DNA from: Pseudomonas poae
GTDB taxonomy: Bacteria; Pseudomonadota; Gammaproteobacteria; Pseudomonadales; Pseudomonadaceae
Direction: 5' to 3'
NCBI GenBank assembly: GCA_004000515.1
Contig: CP034537.1
Coordinates: forward strand, 62,001-126,000
DNA length: 64,000 nt
Translations under genes and position numbers: made by a program
The notes under the pieces: model-generated
What the model was told of the DNA's origin: nothing
Databases searched by the model: none
The model's input: only the letters and a program-made list of their open reading frames with translations
In this document: positions 27,095 to 36,310 of the stretch, one piece after another
Layout: each line of letters opens with the position of its first letter
Position numbering within the stretch: the stretch's first letter is position 1

Positions 27095-27126
27095 AATCGA
27101 ATTTCGTTATCGAAGTTCGATTATTA
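27095..27126. promoter_or_regulatory. Dyad operator candidate before chrA
   Basis: AATCGAA (27095-27101) and TTCGATT (27116-27122) form an inverted repeat around an inner TTCG-TTAT-CGAA dyad, 36 bases before the chrA start. It is a likely repressor site; the adjacent PadR-like gene is a candidate regulator. Confidence 0.45.
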
Positions 27127-27161
27127 TGGATTAATCTGTGGAAAATCAGGTAGGCCAACGC

Positions 27162-28367
27162 ATGACTAATACCTCCACCGATGACCGCAGCCCATGGTCG
27201 GTTTTTCTTATTTTTCTACGCCTTGGATTGACCTCCTTCGGCGGCCCCATCGCACACTTGGGATATTTTCGCGACGAGTTCGTCACGCGACGGCGCTGGT
27301 TGTCTGAACGCAGCTATGCTGATTTAGTGGCGCTGTGCCAATTTCTTCCAGGCCCAGCAAGCAGCCAGGTCGGCATAACGTTGGGGCTATCACGGGCTGG
27401 ATATAGCGGGGCGCTGGCTGCTTGGACAGGCTTTACGCTGCCTTCGGCCGTAGCTTTAATCCTGTTCGCGCTGGGCATTTCCAACTATGGGGATTCCGTT
27501 TCGCCGGGCGCGTTGCATGGCCTAAAAGTGGTGGCCGTTGCCGTAGTCGCCCAAGCGGTATGGGGCATGGCGCGCAACCTGTGTACGGATGGGCTGAGAG
27601 TCACAATAATGGCGATTGCCGCCTGTGCTGTCCTGCTCGTACCGTCCGCGTGGGGGCAGGTTGGTGTGATTGCTGCCGCAGGCATCATAGGCCGACTATT
27701 GTTCAAGCCAGCACATACTGTTGAGCACGACCCACTACCTATCACGGTCAGTCACCGGGCCGGCGCACTTTGGCTATCGTTATTTTTTGCCCTGCTGATT
27801 GGCCTACCGATCTTGGCAAAATTGCTGCCAAGTCCAACGATGGTGGTAGTGGACGCCTTCTATCGTGTGGGGTCACTAGTGTTCGGTGGTGGCCACGTTG
27901 TGTTGCCGCTGCTGCAAGCCGAAGTGGTGTCCTCCGGCTGGGTCAGTAATGAATCCTTCCTCGCGGGGTACGGGGCGGCTCAAGCGGTGCCCGGCCCATT
28001 GTTCACATTCGCCGCGTTCCTTGGTGCTTCGATGAGCACCGCTCCCTCTGGCTGGGTCGGCGGTATTGTGTGCCTACTGGCTATCTTCGCACCCTCTTTT
28101 CTGCTGGTTGTGGGAGCCATGCCATTTTGGGAGCGCCTGCGTCGCAATACAGGCATGCAAGCCGCGCTGGCTGGGGTCAATGCGGCGGTGGTTGGCCTGC
28201 TGCTGGCCGCGTTCTATCACCCTGTATGGACTAGCGCCATATTTCAGCCGCAAGACTTTGTCTTGGCCCTGGTCGCCCTTGTCGCACTGATGTTCTGGAA
28301 GCTCCCGCCGTGGCTAGTTGTCGTCGGCAGCGGTGCAGCGGGTTGGCTGTTGAGTATCGCGCTGTGA
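27162..28367 (+). CDS. chrA: ChrA chromate efflux transporter
   Basis: A 401-residue long-chain CHR-family transporter (tandem CHR domains) that exports chromate by proton motive force. Both CHR halves carry the family signature: FLRLGLTSFGGPIAHLGYFR with CQFLPGPASSQVG, and RVGSLVFGGGHVVLPLL with AAQAVPGPLFTFAAFLG. About ten hydrophobic helices are seen and the frame is intact. The ATG at 27162 has AGGTAGG upstream; a GTG at 27138 would add eight residues. It is followed 10 bases later by a truncated PadR regulator, probably co-transcribed. Confidence 0.92.
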   Translation: MTNTSTDDRSPWSVFLIFLRLGLTSFGGPIAHLGYFRDEFVTRRRWLSERSYADLVALCQFLPGPASSQVGITLGLSRAGYSGALAAWTGFTLPSAVALILFALGISNYGDSVSPGALHGLKVVAVAVVAQAVWGMARNLCTDGLRVTIMAIAACAVLLVPSAWGQVGVIAAAGIIGRLLFKPAHTVEHDPLPITVSHRAGALWLSLFFALLIGLPILAKLLPSPTMVVVDAFYRVGSLVFGGGHVVLPLLQAEVVSSGWVSNESFLAGYGAAQAVPGPLFTFAAFLGASMSTAPSGWVGGIVCLLAIFAPSFLLVVGAMPFWERLRRNTGMQAALAGVNAAVVGLLLAAFYHPVWTSAIFQPQDFVLALVALVALMFWKLPPWLVVVGSGAAGWLLSIAL

Positions 28368-28377
28368 GGCACGAAAA

Positions 28378-28587
28378 ATGACAGATAAAGACCTGTACGG
28401 CGGGTTGATCCGCCTGCACATACTTCACCATGCAGCCGAGAAGCCCGTCTTCGGACTGGGAATCATCGAAGAACTGCAACGACACGGCTACGAGCTGAGC
28501 GCCGGGACGGTATACCCAAAAAATCACCGCAGGCCTGCGAAAACCCACGGTGATACAACCCAGCAGAATTATTTCCCTATGAAGTAG
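28378..28587 (+). pseudogene. PadR-family regulator, truncated
   Basis: The first 45 residues are the winged-helix start of a PadR repressor (DLYGGLIRLHILHHAAEKPV, IIEELQRHGYELSAGTVYP). PadR proteins continue with a LLHxLExxGYL wing and a C-terminal helix, but here the frame turns at about 28517 into unrelated residues (KNHRRPAKTHGDTTQQNYF) and stops at 70. The break coincides with the change to the lipoprotein and integrase segment, so it is likely an insertion or deletion junction. It may once have regulated chrA. Confidence 0.7.
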
Positions 28588-29404
28588 AGCGCCCTGCCCT
28601 GATTAAAGATTGCGGCCGGGATCGAGTTTTTCCTCAGCCGCTGGCCAGGGTGGTAGATGTAGATCCATTCAGGGAGGTGTTGCGATGCAAGCAGCATGGT
28701 TTCTGAAGTCGTCATGTCGTTCTTGTAAGCATCAAGCGTGAATTGGTTGTGACGGATGAATATCGGCCCGTAGCTGAGCGGCGACTGCAAAAGCTTGGTG
28801 ATGTCGAGACCTCGTCGCTGAATGGGATCGGCCGCTCCGCGTAGCTATCTGCAAGGGACGCGTAAGCGCGCGAATGACTGTCAGGGTATTTGCCTGTTTG
28901 TATCCGCAGTTTCGATAGCCCGCCTGGAAAGATCTTCTTGCGTACTTCCTCGACCTTGTGAAGCGCCAGATTAGATGCCTCGCCTGGCGAACTGGCCTGA
29001 TCGGAAGGTACCCACGCGACAACCTGAGTCACCCGCGCCGGATCGCTTGAACCACCCAATAACATTAACCCCAAGCCAATTCCTGCAGCTGCGCCGCCAC
29101 TCAAAACCGTAGGCGGAGACGCGAAGCTAACCGCGCTTAATCCAGCATCCCCTAACCCTCCTACAGAGCCGCCGGATGAGCTCACGTCATTAACCGCCCC
29201 TGCCAGCTCAATTGGAACGTCGCGCTGCCCGGAAATCCCCATGGCCGTCAGAACATGCATAGCATCCGACCATTTTTCCCTCGGAACATCATTCGGGTCA
29301 GGAAGCTGCACTGTCCTATTCCCTTGAGTGCCAGAGCACCCAACCAGAAGAGCTACTGTCGCGGCCAGCAAGCCGATTCGGATCGTTGTTGATTTGTTAC
29401 CCAT
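28569..29404 (-). CDS. Putative lipoprotein of the integrative element (one frame break)
   Basis: A lipoprotein of about 278 residues with signal TIRIGLLAATVALLVGC, where LVGC is the lipobox; it would be anchored in a membrane by its Cys. It has a low-complexity Gly/Ser stretch (SSSGGSVGGLGDAG), a hydrophobic Gly-rich segment (AAAGIGLGLMLLGGSSD) and a C-terminal domain (LLQSPLSYGPIFIRHNQFTL). I do not recognise the family. The frame breaks near 28838, where GAGCGGCCG should have one more G to read YAERADPIQRRGLDITK. The ATG at 29404 is chosen because it begins the signal peptide. It overlaps the tail of the padR remnant. Confidence 0.65.
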
Positions 29405-29546
29405 GGCGCCACTCCCTGTTTTGATTGCCACAGCTTACGAAGGCTTTCAGGAAACCCAACGGCATAAGCCTGTGAGCTGTGCCGACTTGGGATTTCCAGA
29501 GCCTGGCATAGCGTGTCATGCAACCTCATGCACGCGGAGAAGCACC

Positions 29547-29921
29547 ATGGAATTTCGTCACTTAGGCAATGGACAGACTTTCCCACCTGTAGCGCCGAAT
29601 GGCCGGGGCTACGCCATACCTGTCACGCAGGAAAACCACGTAGAGATTTTCTGCCTGACTCCTGAAGGCATTGTTGGAAGCAGCGTTGCGGCCAACTGGG
29701 CAGAAATTACGGGTTTCTATTACGACGACAAGTCCTGGGAAATCATCCTGCGCAATTACACCGGAAGGGGAATGCGTTTTCGTCGTGGCCACCCCTGCTT
29801 CATGGTTGCGGAAGGAGGCGAAAGCATACTGACGAGCACTCAGGGGTACTCAATCCCGCTTTGCACGATGAACCGCATATCTTTTGAGAAAACCAAAAAT
29901 CCCTGCCAGAAACCCGCGTAA
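29547..29921 (+). CDS. Hypothetical protein upstream of excisionase
   Basis: A 124-residue soluble protein that I do not recognise, rich in aromatic residues and beta strands (RGYAIPVTQENHVEIFCLTP, GFYYDDKSWEIILRNYTG, RFRRGHPCFMVAEGG). No signal peptide or membrane segment. The ATG at 29547 has GCGGAGAAG upstream; the frame before it is not protein-like. It sits between the divergent lipoprotein and the excisionase, so it belongs to the integrative element. Confidence 0.6.
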   Translation: MEFRHLGNGQTFPPVAPNGRGYAIPVTQENHVEIFCLTPEGIVGSSVAANWAEITGFYYDDKSWEIILRNYTGRGMRFRRGHPCFMVAEGGESILTSTQGYSIPLCTMNRISFEKTKNPCQKPA

Positions 29922-30096
29922 AAGCGACTCTGGATGAAATAAAAATAACTTTTACGGCAATTTCAATTTCCGACGATAAAAGCGTTTGAAAGCGAAACCT
30001 ATCATTCCTGACTCCCAGTACCTTGTGCTCAAACGGACTGATACGGAGCCTGAAAATGATCCCAAACATATTCCCTGGCAGGGAGCGAGCATCCCA

Positions 30097-30295
30097 ATGA
30101 GCACACCGCGCTGGGTTCTGATCAAACGTGCGTCTGAGCTAACCGGCTATAGCGAAGACGCCATTAGGCACAAGGTTAAAAACGGTACCTGGGCACAGGG
30201 CCGCATCTGGAGAAAAAGCACGCGACAACCGCGTTTTTATCAACATTGAGGAGTTGGATCGGTGGGTCGAGAGTTCTCCGCAGGAAGCGGCCTAG
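30097..30295 (+). CDS. Excisionase-like protein (one frame break)
   Basis: A small protein of about 65 residues with the start MSTPRWVLIKRASELTGYSE and the continuation DAIRHKVKNGTWAQGRIWRK, the winged-helix pattern of phage and island excisionases. The frame runs off near 30215 because of an extra A (AGAAAAAGC); with four A it continues ARDNRVFINIEELDRWVESS and stops at 30295. It overlaps the start of the integrase by 34 bases, the usual layout of xis-int modules. Confidence 0.75.
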
Positions 30296-31533
30296 AAGCC
30301 GAGCTAAAAAAACACACAGGCGTCGAAATCCACGGCAATAGCCTGCGAATCGTATTCATGTGGCGCAGACGCCGGTACCGGGAGACGCTAGGTCTCCCCG
30401 TTACAAAGGCCAATATCAAACATGCCGCCCAATTACGGGCGGCTGTTCTTCATGCGATCAAAATGGGTACGTTCGAATATGCCGCCCATTTCCCCGGGAG
30501 TAAGCAAGCTGGCAACTACAGCTCGACCCGCGACGAGCGGCTGAAAGCCCTGCTCGAAAGATACAAGCCGCTCAAAGCAGTGGACATTACGTCCGAAACC
30601 GAACGCCGCTACGGTTGGGCGTTGGACATCTGCGTCGGCCTACTGGGTGAGAATCGCCTAGGCCGCGTGATACTGCCCGAAGACATCCAGCAGTTGCGGG
30701 TAACTCTGATCAGCGACCGAGCCACATCTACCGTAAATCACTACCTGGCGACCTTGGCTGGGTTTCTCACTTGGTGCGAGAGTAACGGTTACTGCCGCGC
30801 CGGCCTAGCTGCTGCATGTGTCCGTTTCGAAAAAACCGAGCGCGATCCGGACCCGCTGACAAAAGCCGAGGCAGAGCTCCTTCTCAACAAAGGCTGTATT
30901 CACCCTGCAGATCACGCCGCCATTAATCTGGCTATCTACACTGGCCTGCGCCCAGGTGAAATATGTGGCCTGGCCAGGGAAGATATTGATCTCCAGCGTG
31001 GCTTAGTTCATATCAGGCGCGCCATCACCAGTAGCGGCACGTTCAAACTACCGAAGACCGGTAAGCGCCGAACTGTCCTACTGCTACCGCCGGCACTCGA
31101 TGCCTGCCGAATCTTGCTAGCCAGCGACCACAAGGTGCCGCCGCAGACTATCACCATCGAACTGACCCGCCACGAAGAGACTCAGGAAACCGTAACACCG
31201 CTGCTTTCGCCAAAGCTGCAAGCGCGAAAGAAGATGATCAATGCGTGGTTTGTACCCACAGCCTGGAATACGAAATGGGCCAATATCCAACGCCGGGCCG
31301 GCATTCGGCCACGGCGTCCGTACCAGACACGCCATACCTATGCATGTTGGTGCCTAGCAGCCCGTGGTAACCTCGCTTTTATAGCCAAGCAGATGGGGCA
31401 CATCGACTTCACTATGCTAGCCAAAGTGTACGCCGCGTGGATGGACGATGAGTCTCCTGGCGAGCTGGAGCACATCTGGTCAGGCATGCAGAAACATACG
31501 TCAAATGCCCCATCCCTGCCCCATGAAACCTAG
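30262..31533 (+). CDS. int: Tyrosine integrase (DUF3596 arm) of an integrative element
   Basis: A complete 423-residue site-specific tyrosine recombinase that would integrate and excise the element. The N-terminal arm-binding domain (VEIHGNSLRIVFMWRRRRYRETL) is of the DUF3596 type, followed by a SAM-like core-binding domain and the catalytic domain. Catalytic residues are in GLRPGEICGL (first Arg), RPYQTRHTYACW (second Arg), QMGH and LAKVYAAWM (Tyr). The start is a GTG inside the excisionase gene. It ends 20 bases before mutS, so the attachment site should lie immediately next to it. Confidence 0.92.
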   Translation: MGREFSAGSGLEAELKKHTGVEIHGNSLRIVFMWRRRRYRETLGLPVTKANIKHAAQLRAAVLHAIKMGTFEYAAHFPGSKQAGNYSSTRDERLKALLERYKPLKAVDITSETERRYGWALDICVGLLGENRLGRVILPEDIQQLRVTLISDRATSTVNHYLATLAGFLTWCESNGYCRAGLAAACVRFEKTERDPDPLTKAEAELLLNKGCIHPADHAAINLAIYTGLRPGEICGLAREDIDLQRGLVHIRRAITSSGTFKLPKTGKRRTVLLLPPALDACRILLASDHKVPPQTITIELTRHEETQETVTPLLSPKLQARKKMINAWFVPTAWNTKWANIQRRAGIRPRRPYQTRHTYACWCLAARGNLAFIAKQMGHIDFTMLAKVYAAWMDDESPGELEHIWSGMQKHTSNAPSLPHET

Positions 31534-31553
31534 GATTAACCTCTAAGTAACTG

Positions 31554-34145
31554 ATGAATAAAGAAATTTCAAATCTTTCTGCGCATACCCCGATGATGCA
31601 GCAGTACTGGCGCCTGAAAAACCAGCACCCTGATCAGTTGATGTTCTATCGCATGGGCGACTTCTACGAGATCTTCTACGAAGATGCGAAGAAGGCCGCC
31701 AAGTTGCTGGACATCACCCTGACCGCGCGCGGGCAGTCGGCGGGGCAGTCGATTCCGATGTGTGGCATTCCTTACCACTCACTGGAAGGTTACCTGGTCA
31801 AGCTGGTGAAGCTGGGCGAGTCGGTGGTGATCTGTGAGCAGATCGGCGACCCGGCCACCAGCAAGGGGCCGGTGGAACGTCAGGTGGTGCGCATTATTAC
31901 GCCGGGGACGGTGAGTGATGAGGCGCTGCTGGATGAGCGTCGCGATAACCTGATCGCGGCGGTGCTGGGGGATGAGCGCCTGTTTGGTCTGTCGGTGCTG
32001 GATATCACCAGCGGCAATTTCAGTGTCCTGGAGATCAAGGGCTGGGAGAACCTGCTGGCAGAACTTGAGCGCATAAACCCGGTGGAGCTGTTGATCCCGG
32101 ATGATTGGCCAAAGGACCTGCCGGCGGAAAAACGCCGTGGGACCAAGCGTCGTGCGCCGTGGGATTTTGAGCGTGATTCGGCGCTGAAAAGCCTGTGCCA
32201 GCAATTCTCTGTGCAGGACCTTAAAGGCTTCGGTTGTGAAACCCTGACCCTGGCCATCGGCGCCGCCGGTTGCCTGCTCAGCTACGCCAAGGAAACCCAG
32301 CGCACCGCCCTGCCGCACTTGCGCAGCCTGCGTCATGAACGCCTGGACGACACCGTGGTGCTCGACGGTGCCAGCCGTCGCAACCTGGAGTTGGACACCA
32401 ACCTGGCTGGCGGGCGCGACAACACCCTGCAATCGGTGGTCGACCGTTGCCAAACCGCCATGGGCAGCCGCTTGCTGACCCGTTGGTTAAACCGTCCACT
32501 GCGGGATTTGAGCGTACTGCAAGCGCGTCAGACCTCGATTACCTGTCTGCTGGACGGCTATCGCTTCGAGAAACTGCAGCCGCAGTTGAAGGAAATCGGC
32601 GATATCGAACGCATCTTGGCGCGGATCGGCCTGCGCAATGCGCGACCACGTGACCTGGCGCGCCTGCGCGATGCCCTAGGCGCCCTGCCGCAGTTGCAAG
32701 CCGCGATGACCGAGTTGGATACACCGCACCTGCAACAACTCGCCCTGATCGCCAGCACCTACCCGGAACTGGCGGCGTTGCTGGAAAAAGCCATCATCGA
32801 CAACCCGCCGGCGATCATTCGTGACGGCGGCGTGTTGAAGACCGGTTACGACAGCGAACTGGACGAACTGCAAGCCCTGAGCGAAAACGCCGGCCAGTTC
32901 CTGATCGACCTGGAAGCCCGCGAAAAAGCCCGCACGGGCCTGGCCAACCTGAAAGTCGGCTACAACCGCGTGCACGGCTACTTTATCGAGCTGCCGAGCA
33001 AGCAGGCCGAGTCGGCGCCTATCGACTATCAGCGTCGCCAGACCCTCAAGGGCGCCGAGCGCTTTATCACGCCGGAGCTTAAAGAATTCGAAGACAAAGC
33101 GTTGTCGGCCAAAAGCCGAGCGCTGGCTCGGGAAAAGATGCTCTACGAGGCCTTGCTTGAGGACCTGATCAGCCAACTGGCGCCGCTGCAGGACACTGCC
33201 GCCGCCTTGGCCGAGCTGGATGTACTGAGCAACCTCGCCGAGCGAGCGCTGAACCTGGACCTGAACTGCCCGCGTTTTGTGAGCGAGCCGTGCATGCGCA
33301 TCGTGCAGGGGCGCCACCCGGTGGTGGAACAGGTGCTGACGACACCGTTCGTCGCCAACGACCTGTCGCTGGATGACGATACCCGCATGTTGGTCATCAC
33401 TGGCCCGAACATGGGTGGTAAATCCACTTATATGCGTCAGACCGCCTTGATTGTGTTGCTGGCGCATATCGGCAGCTTTGTGCCGGCGACCAGTTGCGAG
33501 TTGTCCCTGGTGGACCGTATTTTCACCCGGATCGGTTCCAGCGATGACCTGGCTGGTGGCCGCTCGACCTTTATGGTCGAAATGAGCGAAACCGCCAACA
33601 TCCTGCACAACGCCACCGAACGCAGCCTTGTCCTGATGGACGAAGTGGGTCGCGGCACCAGCACCTTCGACGGCCTGTCCCTGGCATGGGCGGCGGCCGA
33701 GCGTTTGGCGCACTTGCGTGCCTATACGCTGTTCGCCACTCACTACTTCGAACTGACCGTACTACCGGAAAGCGAGCCATTAGTGGCCAACGTGCATCTG
33801 AATGCCACGGAGCACAACGAGCGCATCGTATTCCTGCACCACGTGTTGCCAGGCCCCGCCAGCCAGAGTTACGGCCTGGCTGTGGCGCAATTGGCCGGCG
33901 TGCCGAGCGAGGTGATCACCCGCGCCCGCGAACACCTCAGCCGCCTGGAAACCACGGCATTGCCCCATGAAACCGTGGTCGCAAGTCCTGCCAAAGCCTC
34001 AAGCAAACCCGCCACGCCACACCAGAGCGATATGTTCGCCAGCCTGCCCCATCCGGTGCTGGAAGAGTTGGCTAAGCTTGACTTGGACGACTTGACGCCG
34101 CGCAAAGCGCTCGAAATGTTATATGCACTGAAGGTTCGGATATAA
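31554..34145 (+). CDS. mutS: MutS, DNA mismatch recognition ATPase
   Basis: An intact 863-residue MutS, which recognises base mismatches and small loops and starts methyl-directed repair with MutL. The mismatch-binding Phe-x-Glu is in MGDFYEIF near residue 38, the clamp and lever domains occupy the middle, and the ATPase has Walker [31 protein letters not shown], Walker [16 protein letters not shown] and the HYFELT signature. The C-terminal dimer helix ends LYALKVRI. It is the first core gene after the integrative element and is followed 142 bases later by fdxA, the usual Pseudomonas neighbour. Confidence 0.97.
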   Translation: MNKEISNLSAHTPMMQQYWRLKNQHPDQLMFYRMGDFYEIFYEDAKKAAKLLDITLTARGQSAGQSIPMCGIPYHSLEGYLVKLVKLGESVVICEQIGDPATSKGPVERQVVRIITPGTVSDEALLDERRDNLIAAVLGDERLFGLSVLDITSGNFSVLEIKGWENLLAELERINPVELLIPDDWPKDLPAEKRRGTKRRAPWDFERDSALKSLCQQFSVQDLKGFGCETLTLAIGAAGCLLSYAKETQRTALPHLRSLRHERLDDTVVLDGASRRNLELDTNLAGGRDNTLQSVVDRCQTAMGSRLLTRWLNRPLRDLSVLQARQTSITCLLDGYRFEKLQPQLKEIGDIERILARIGLRNARPRDLARLRDALGALPQLQAAMTELDTPHLQQLALIASTYPELAALLEKAIIDNPPAIIRDGGVLKTGYDSELDELQALSENAGQFLIDLEAREKARTGLANLKVGYNRVHGYFIELPSKQAESAPIDYQRRQTLKGAERFITPELKEFEDKALSAKSRALAREKMLYEALLEDLISQLAPLQDTAAALAELDVLSNLAERALNLDLNCPRFVSEPCMRIVQGRHPVVEQVLTTPFVANDLSLDDDTRMLVITGPNMGGKSTYMRQTALIVLLAHIGSFVPATSCELSLVDRIFTRIGSSDDLAGGRSTFMVEMSETANILHNATERSLVLMDEVGRGTSTFDGLSLAWAAAERLAHLRAYTLFATHYFELTVLPESEPLVANVHLNATEHNERIVFLHHVLPGPASQSYGLAVAQLAGVPSEVITRAREHLSRLETTALPHETVVASPAKASSKPATPHQSDMFASLPHPVLEELAKLDLDDLTPRKALEMLYALKVRI

Positions 34146-34287
34146 CGCTGACGCTTGCAAGCTGGTAGACTCTCGCGCGGTTTGGGATGCTGCAGGCTCT
34201 TAGCCTGGCCTGCAGACTATCGCTCCCGAACCTCGCGAGCCCTGCCACACAGGGTTTCGCTGCCGCCGCCTGAGGAGAAAATTAGAA

Positions 34288-34611
34288 ATGACCTTCGTCG
34301 TCACCGACAACTGCATCAAGTGCAAGTACACCGACTGCGTGGAAGTATGTCCGGTGGACTGCTTCTACGAAGGCCCGAACTTCTTGGTAATCCACCCGGA
34401 TGAGTGCATCGACTGCGCCCTGTGTGAGCCAGAATGCCCGGCCGTCGCCATTTTCTCCGAGGACGAAGTCCCGGCAGAGATGCAGGAATTTATTCAGTTG
34501 AACGTCGAGCTGGCGGAAATCTGGCCGAACATCACTGAGAAGAAAGACTCGCTGCCGGATGCAGCAGAGTGGGACGGCGTCAAAGGCAAGATCAAAGATC
34601 TGGAGCGCTAA
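34288..34611 (+). CDS. fdxA: FdxA, 7Fe ferredoxin
   Basis: A 107-residue ferredoxin I with one [3Fe-4S] and one [4Fe-4S] cluster, a cytosolic electron carrier. The clusters are coordinated by [18 protein letters not shown] and [12 protein letters not shown], and the C-terminal extension ([20 protein letters not shown]) is the Azotobacter/Pseudomonas FdI type. A strong ribosome site (GAGGAGAAAATTAGAA) precedes the ATG and a clear terminator follows at 34630. Confidence 0.96.
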   Translation: MTFVVTDNCIKCKYTDCVEVCPVDCFYEGPNFLVIHPDECIDCALCEPECPAVAIFSEDEVPAEMQEFIQLNVELAEIWPNITEKKDSLPDAAEWDGVKGKIKDLER

Positions 34612-34629
34612 CAGCGCCGCCGCCAAACA

Positions 34630-34655
34630 AAAAAAGGCCCTTAGGGGCCTTTTTT
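34630..34655. terminator. Terminator after fdxA
   Basis: AAAAAAGGCCC and GGGCCTTTTTT form an 11-bp stem with loop TTAG and U-runs on both strands, so it is bidirectional. Confidence 0.9.
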
Positions 34656-35054
34656 GCGTTCAGGGACCGCGTATTCACTTTTCTACGGGCAAAAAAAGGG
34701 GCGGTTTGACCCGCCCACATTTTTTCCCCTAGTCCCTGTATTCCTTTTCATCATCCTGATGAATCGCTTCCTGCGACGTTCCTTCAAACCATCGTTCCTT
34801 GATGGCTGTGTCAATCCGTGGACACAGGGCTGATCTTAAAGAGTTCCAAAAGAAGTTCAACGGGATGCAACTTAAGAACTGACAGCCTAGCGGACAAGAA
34901 CGACGATAAATATTTGTTATATTTCAAATGGATAGAAAAATCTCTCGTTCTTTCGAGCCGCTCTTGTCGGCCGAAAAAACCATTCACTTACGAAAAAGTA
35001 AGCGAATGCTTACACCAGCAATTGCGTAAAAGCGTAACAAGCACCTTTTCTCAC
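34656..35054. other. fdxA-mrp intergenic region
   Basis: Holds a second rho-independent hairpin (GGGCGG and CCGCCC at 34699-34716, then ACATTTTTT) and an imperfect 11-bp stem CATTCACTTAC/GTAAGCGAATG at 34981-35008 with a GAAAAA loop. The rest is AT-richer than the flanking genes. A plus-strand frame from 34818 has no protein-like character. No gene is called. Confidence 0.6.
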
Positions 35055-36148
35055 TCAGTCGTCGCTGACAGTAATCGTCGGCATGGCTGGCGCCGCGGCT
35101 TCCTGCAGGACAATACGCGCCCCCACATGGCGGGCCAGTTCCTGGTAGATCATGGCGATCTGGCTGTCCGGCTCGGCGACCACGGTAGGTTTGCCGCCGT
35201 CGGCCTGCTCGCGGATCAGCATTGACAGCGGCAACGAGGCCAGCAGTTCAACACCGTATTGGGTCGCGAGCTTCTCACCGCCGCCTTCACCGAACAGATG
35301 CTCGGCATGGCCGCAGTTGGAGCAAATGTGCACCGCCATGTTTTCCACGACGCCCAGTACCGGAATATTGACCTTGCGGAACATCTCGACGCCTTTTTTG
35401 GCGTCGAGCAGCGCCAGGTCCTGGGGCGTGGTGACGATCACCGAACCGGCCACCGGGACTTTCTGCGCCAAGGTCAATTGGATATCGCCGGTGCCGGGTG
35501 GCATATCGATCACCAGGTAGTCCAGGTCGCCCCAGGCCGTCTGAGTGACCAGTTGCAACAAGGCACCGGAGACCATCGGCCCGCGCCAGACCATCGGGTG
35601 TTGTCGTCGGTCAGGAAAGCCATAGACATGACTTCCACGCCCAGGGACTCGATCGGCACAAACCATTTCTGGTCCTTGACCTTCGGTCGTGTGCCTTCGG
35701 TGATACCGAACATCACGCCCTGGCTCGGGCCGTAGATATCGGCGTCGAGAATGCCGACGCGCGCGCCTTCACGCGCCAACGCTAAGGCCAGGTTGGCCGC
35801 AGTGGTGGATTTACCCACGCCGCCTTTGCCGGACGCCACGGCGACCACGTTCTTGACGTTGGCCAGGCCAGGGATCTGCGCCTGGGCCTTGTGCGGAGCA
35901 ATCACGCACTGAATGTCGACCTTGGCCGAGCGCACGCCGTCCAGACCTTCAATGGCCATTTGCAGCATTTGCGCCCAACCGCTCTTGAACAGGCTTGCGG
36001 CATAGCCCAGCTCCAGCTGGACCGAGACCTGGTCGCCCTGTACCTCGATGGCACGTACACAACCGGCACTGACCGGGTCCTGGTTCAAATAGGGGTCGGT
36101 GTACTGGCGAAGAACGGCTTCCACCGCTGCGCGATTGACGGCGCTCAT
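35055..36148 (-). CDS. apbC: Mrp/ApbC iron-sulfur cluster carrier ATPase (one frame break)
   Basis: A 364-residue P-loop ATPase that assembles and transfers Fe-S clusters. It has an N-terminal DUF59 domain (AAVEAVLRQYTDPYLNQD), the deviant Walker A VASGKGGVGKSTT, ILDADIYGPSQG, the Walker B-like YLVIDMPPGTGD, and the conserved C-x2-C motif in NMAVHICSNCGH that holds the bridging cluster. The frame breaks near 35594, where CACCCGATGG should have four C to read LTDDNTPMVWRGPMVSGAL. Divergent from metG. Confidence 0.94.
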
Positions 36149-36310
36149 GGGCTACTCCCGAAAAAAGACTGACTGAAACAGGCGGCTATCCTAACCGTTC
36201 CGGCCGCCCAGCGGCATGCTTTGAAGAAGCGGAAACCTCGCGACGGGGTGAAATATATTTCCCGGCGCTTTATAGTGGCCGACCTCCGTTTCATCAAGTA
36301 GCCGAGCCCC

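Larger units (their letters stand above)
26804..27161. other. Transposon-end debris and chrA promoter region
   Basis: From 26850 to 26930 there are closely spaced TTGACCA repeats (TTGACCACCCATTGG, TTGACCAGCCGG, TTGACCAGTTATTTGCATTC, GTGACCAGG) of the kind seen at ends of IS21-like elements; one more unit, TTGACCAGTAATT, is at 25562. The Tn3 repeat at 26932-26969 follows, then a hairpin GTGCTAGC/GCTAGCAC (26994-27023) and the dyad at 27095. No gene is seen. Confidence 0.55.

Noticed and set aside
31534..31553. A tRNA as integration site next to the integrase
   Set aside because: Only 20 bases separate integrase and mutS, with no tRNA-like fold; the attachment site must be of another kind.
34818..35225. 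A 135-codon plus-strand frame after fdxA
   Set aside because: Its second half is antisense to mrp, and the first half has no recognisable feature.
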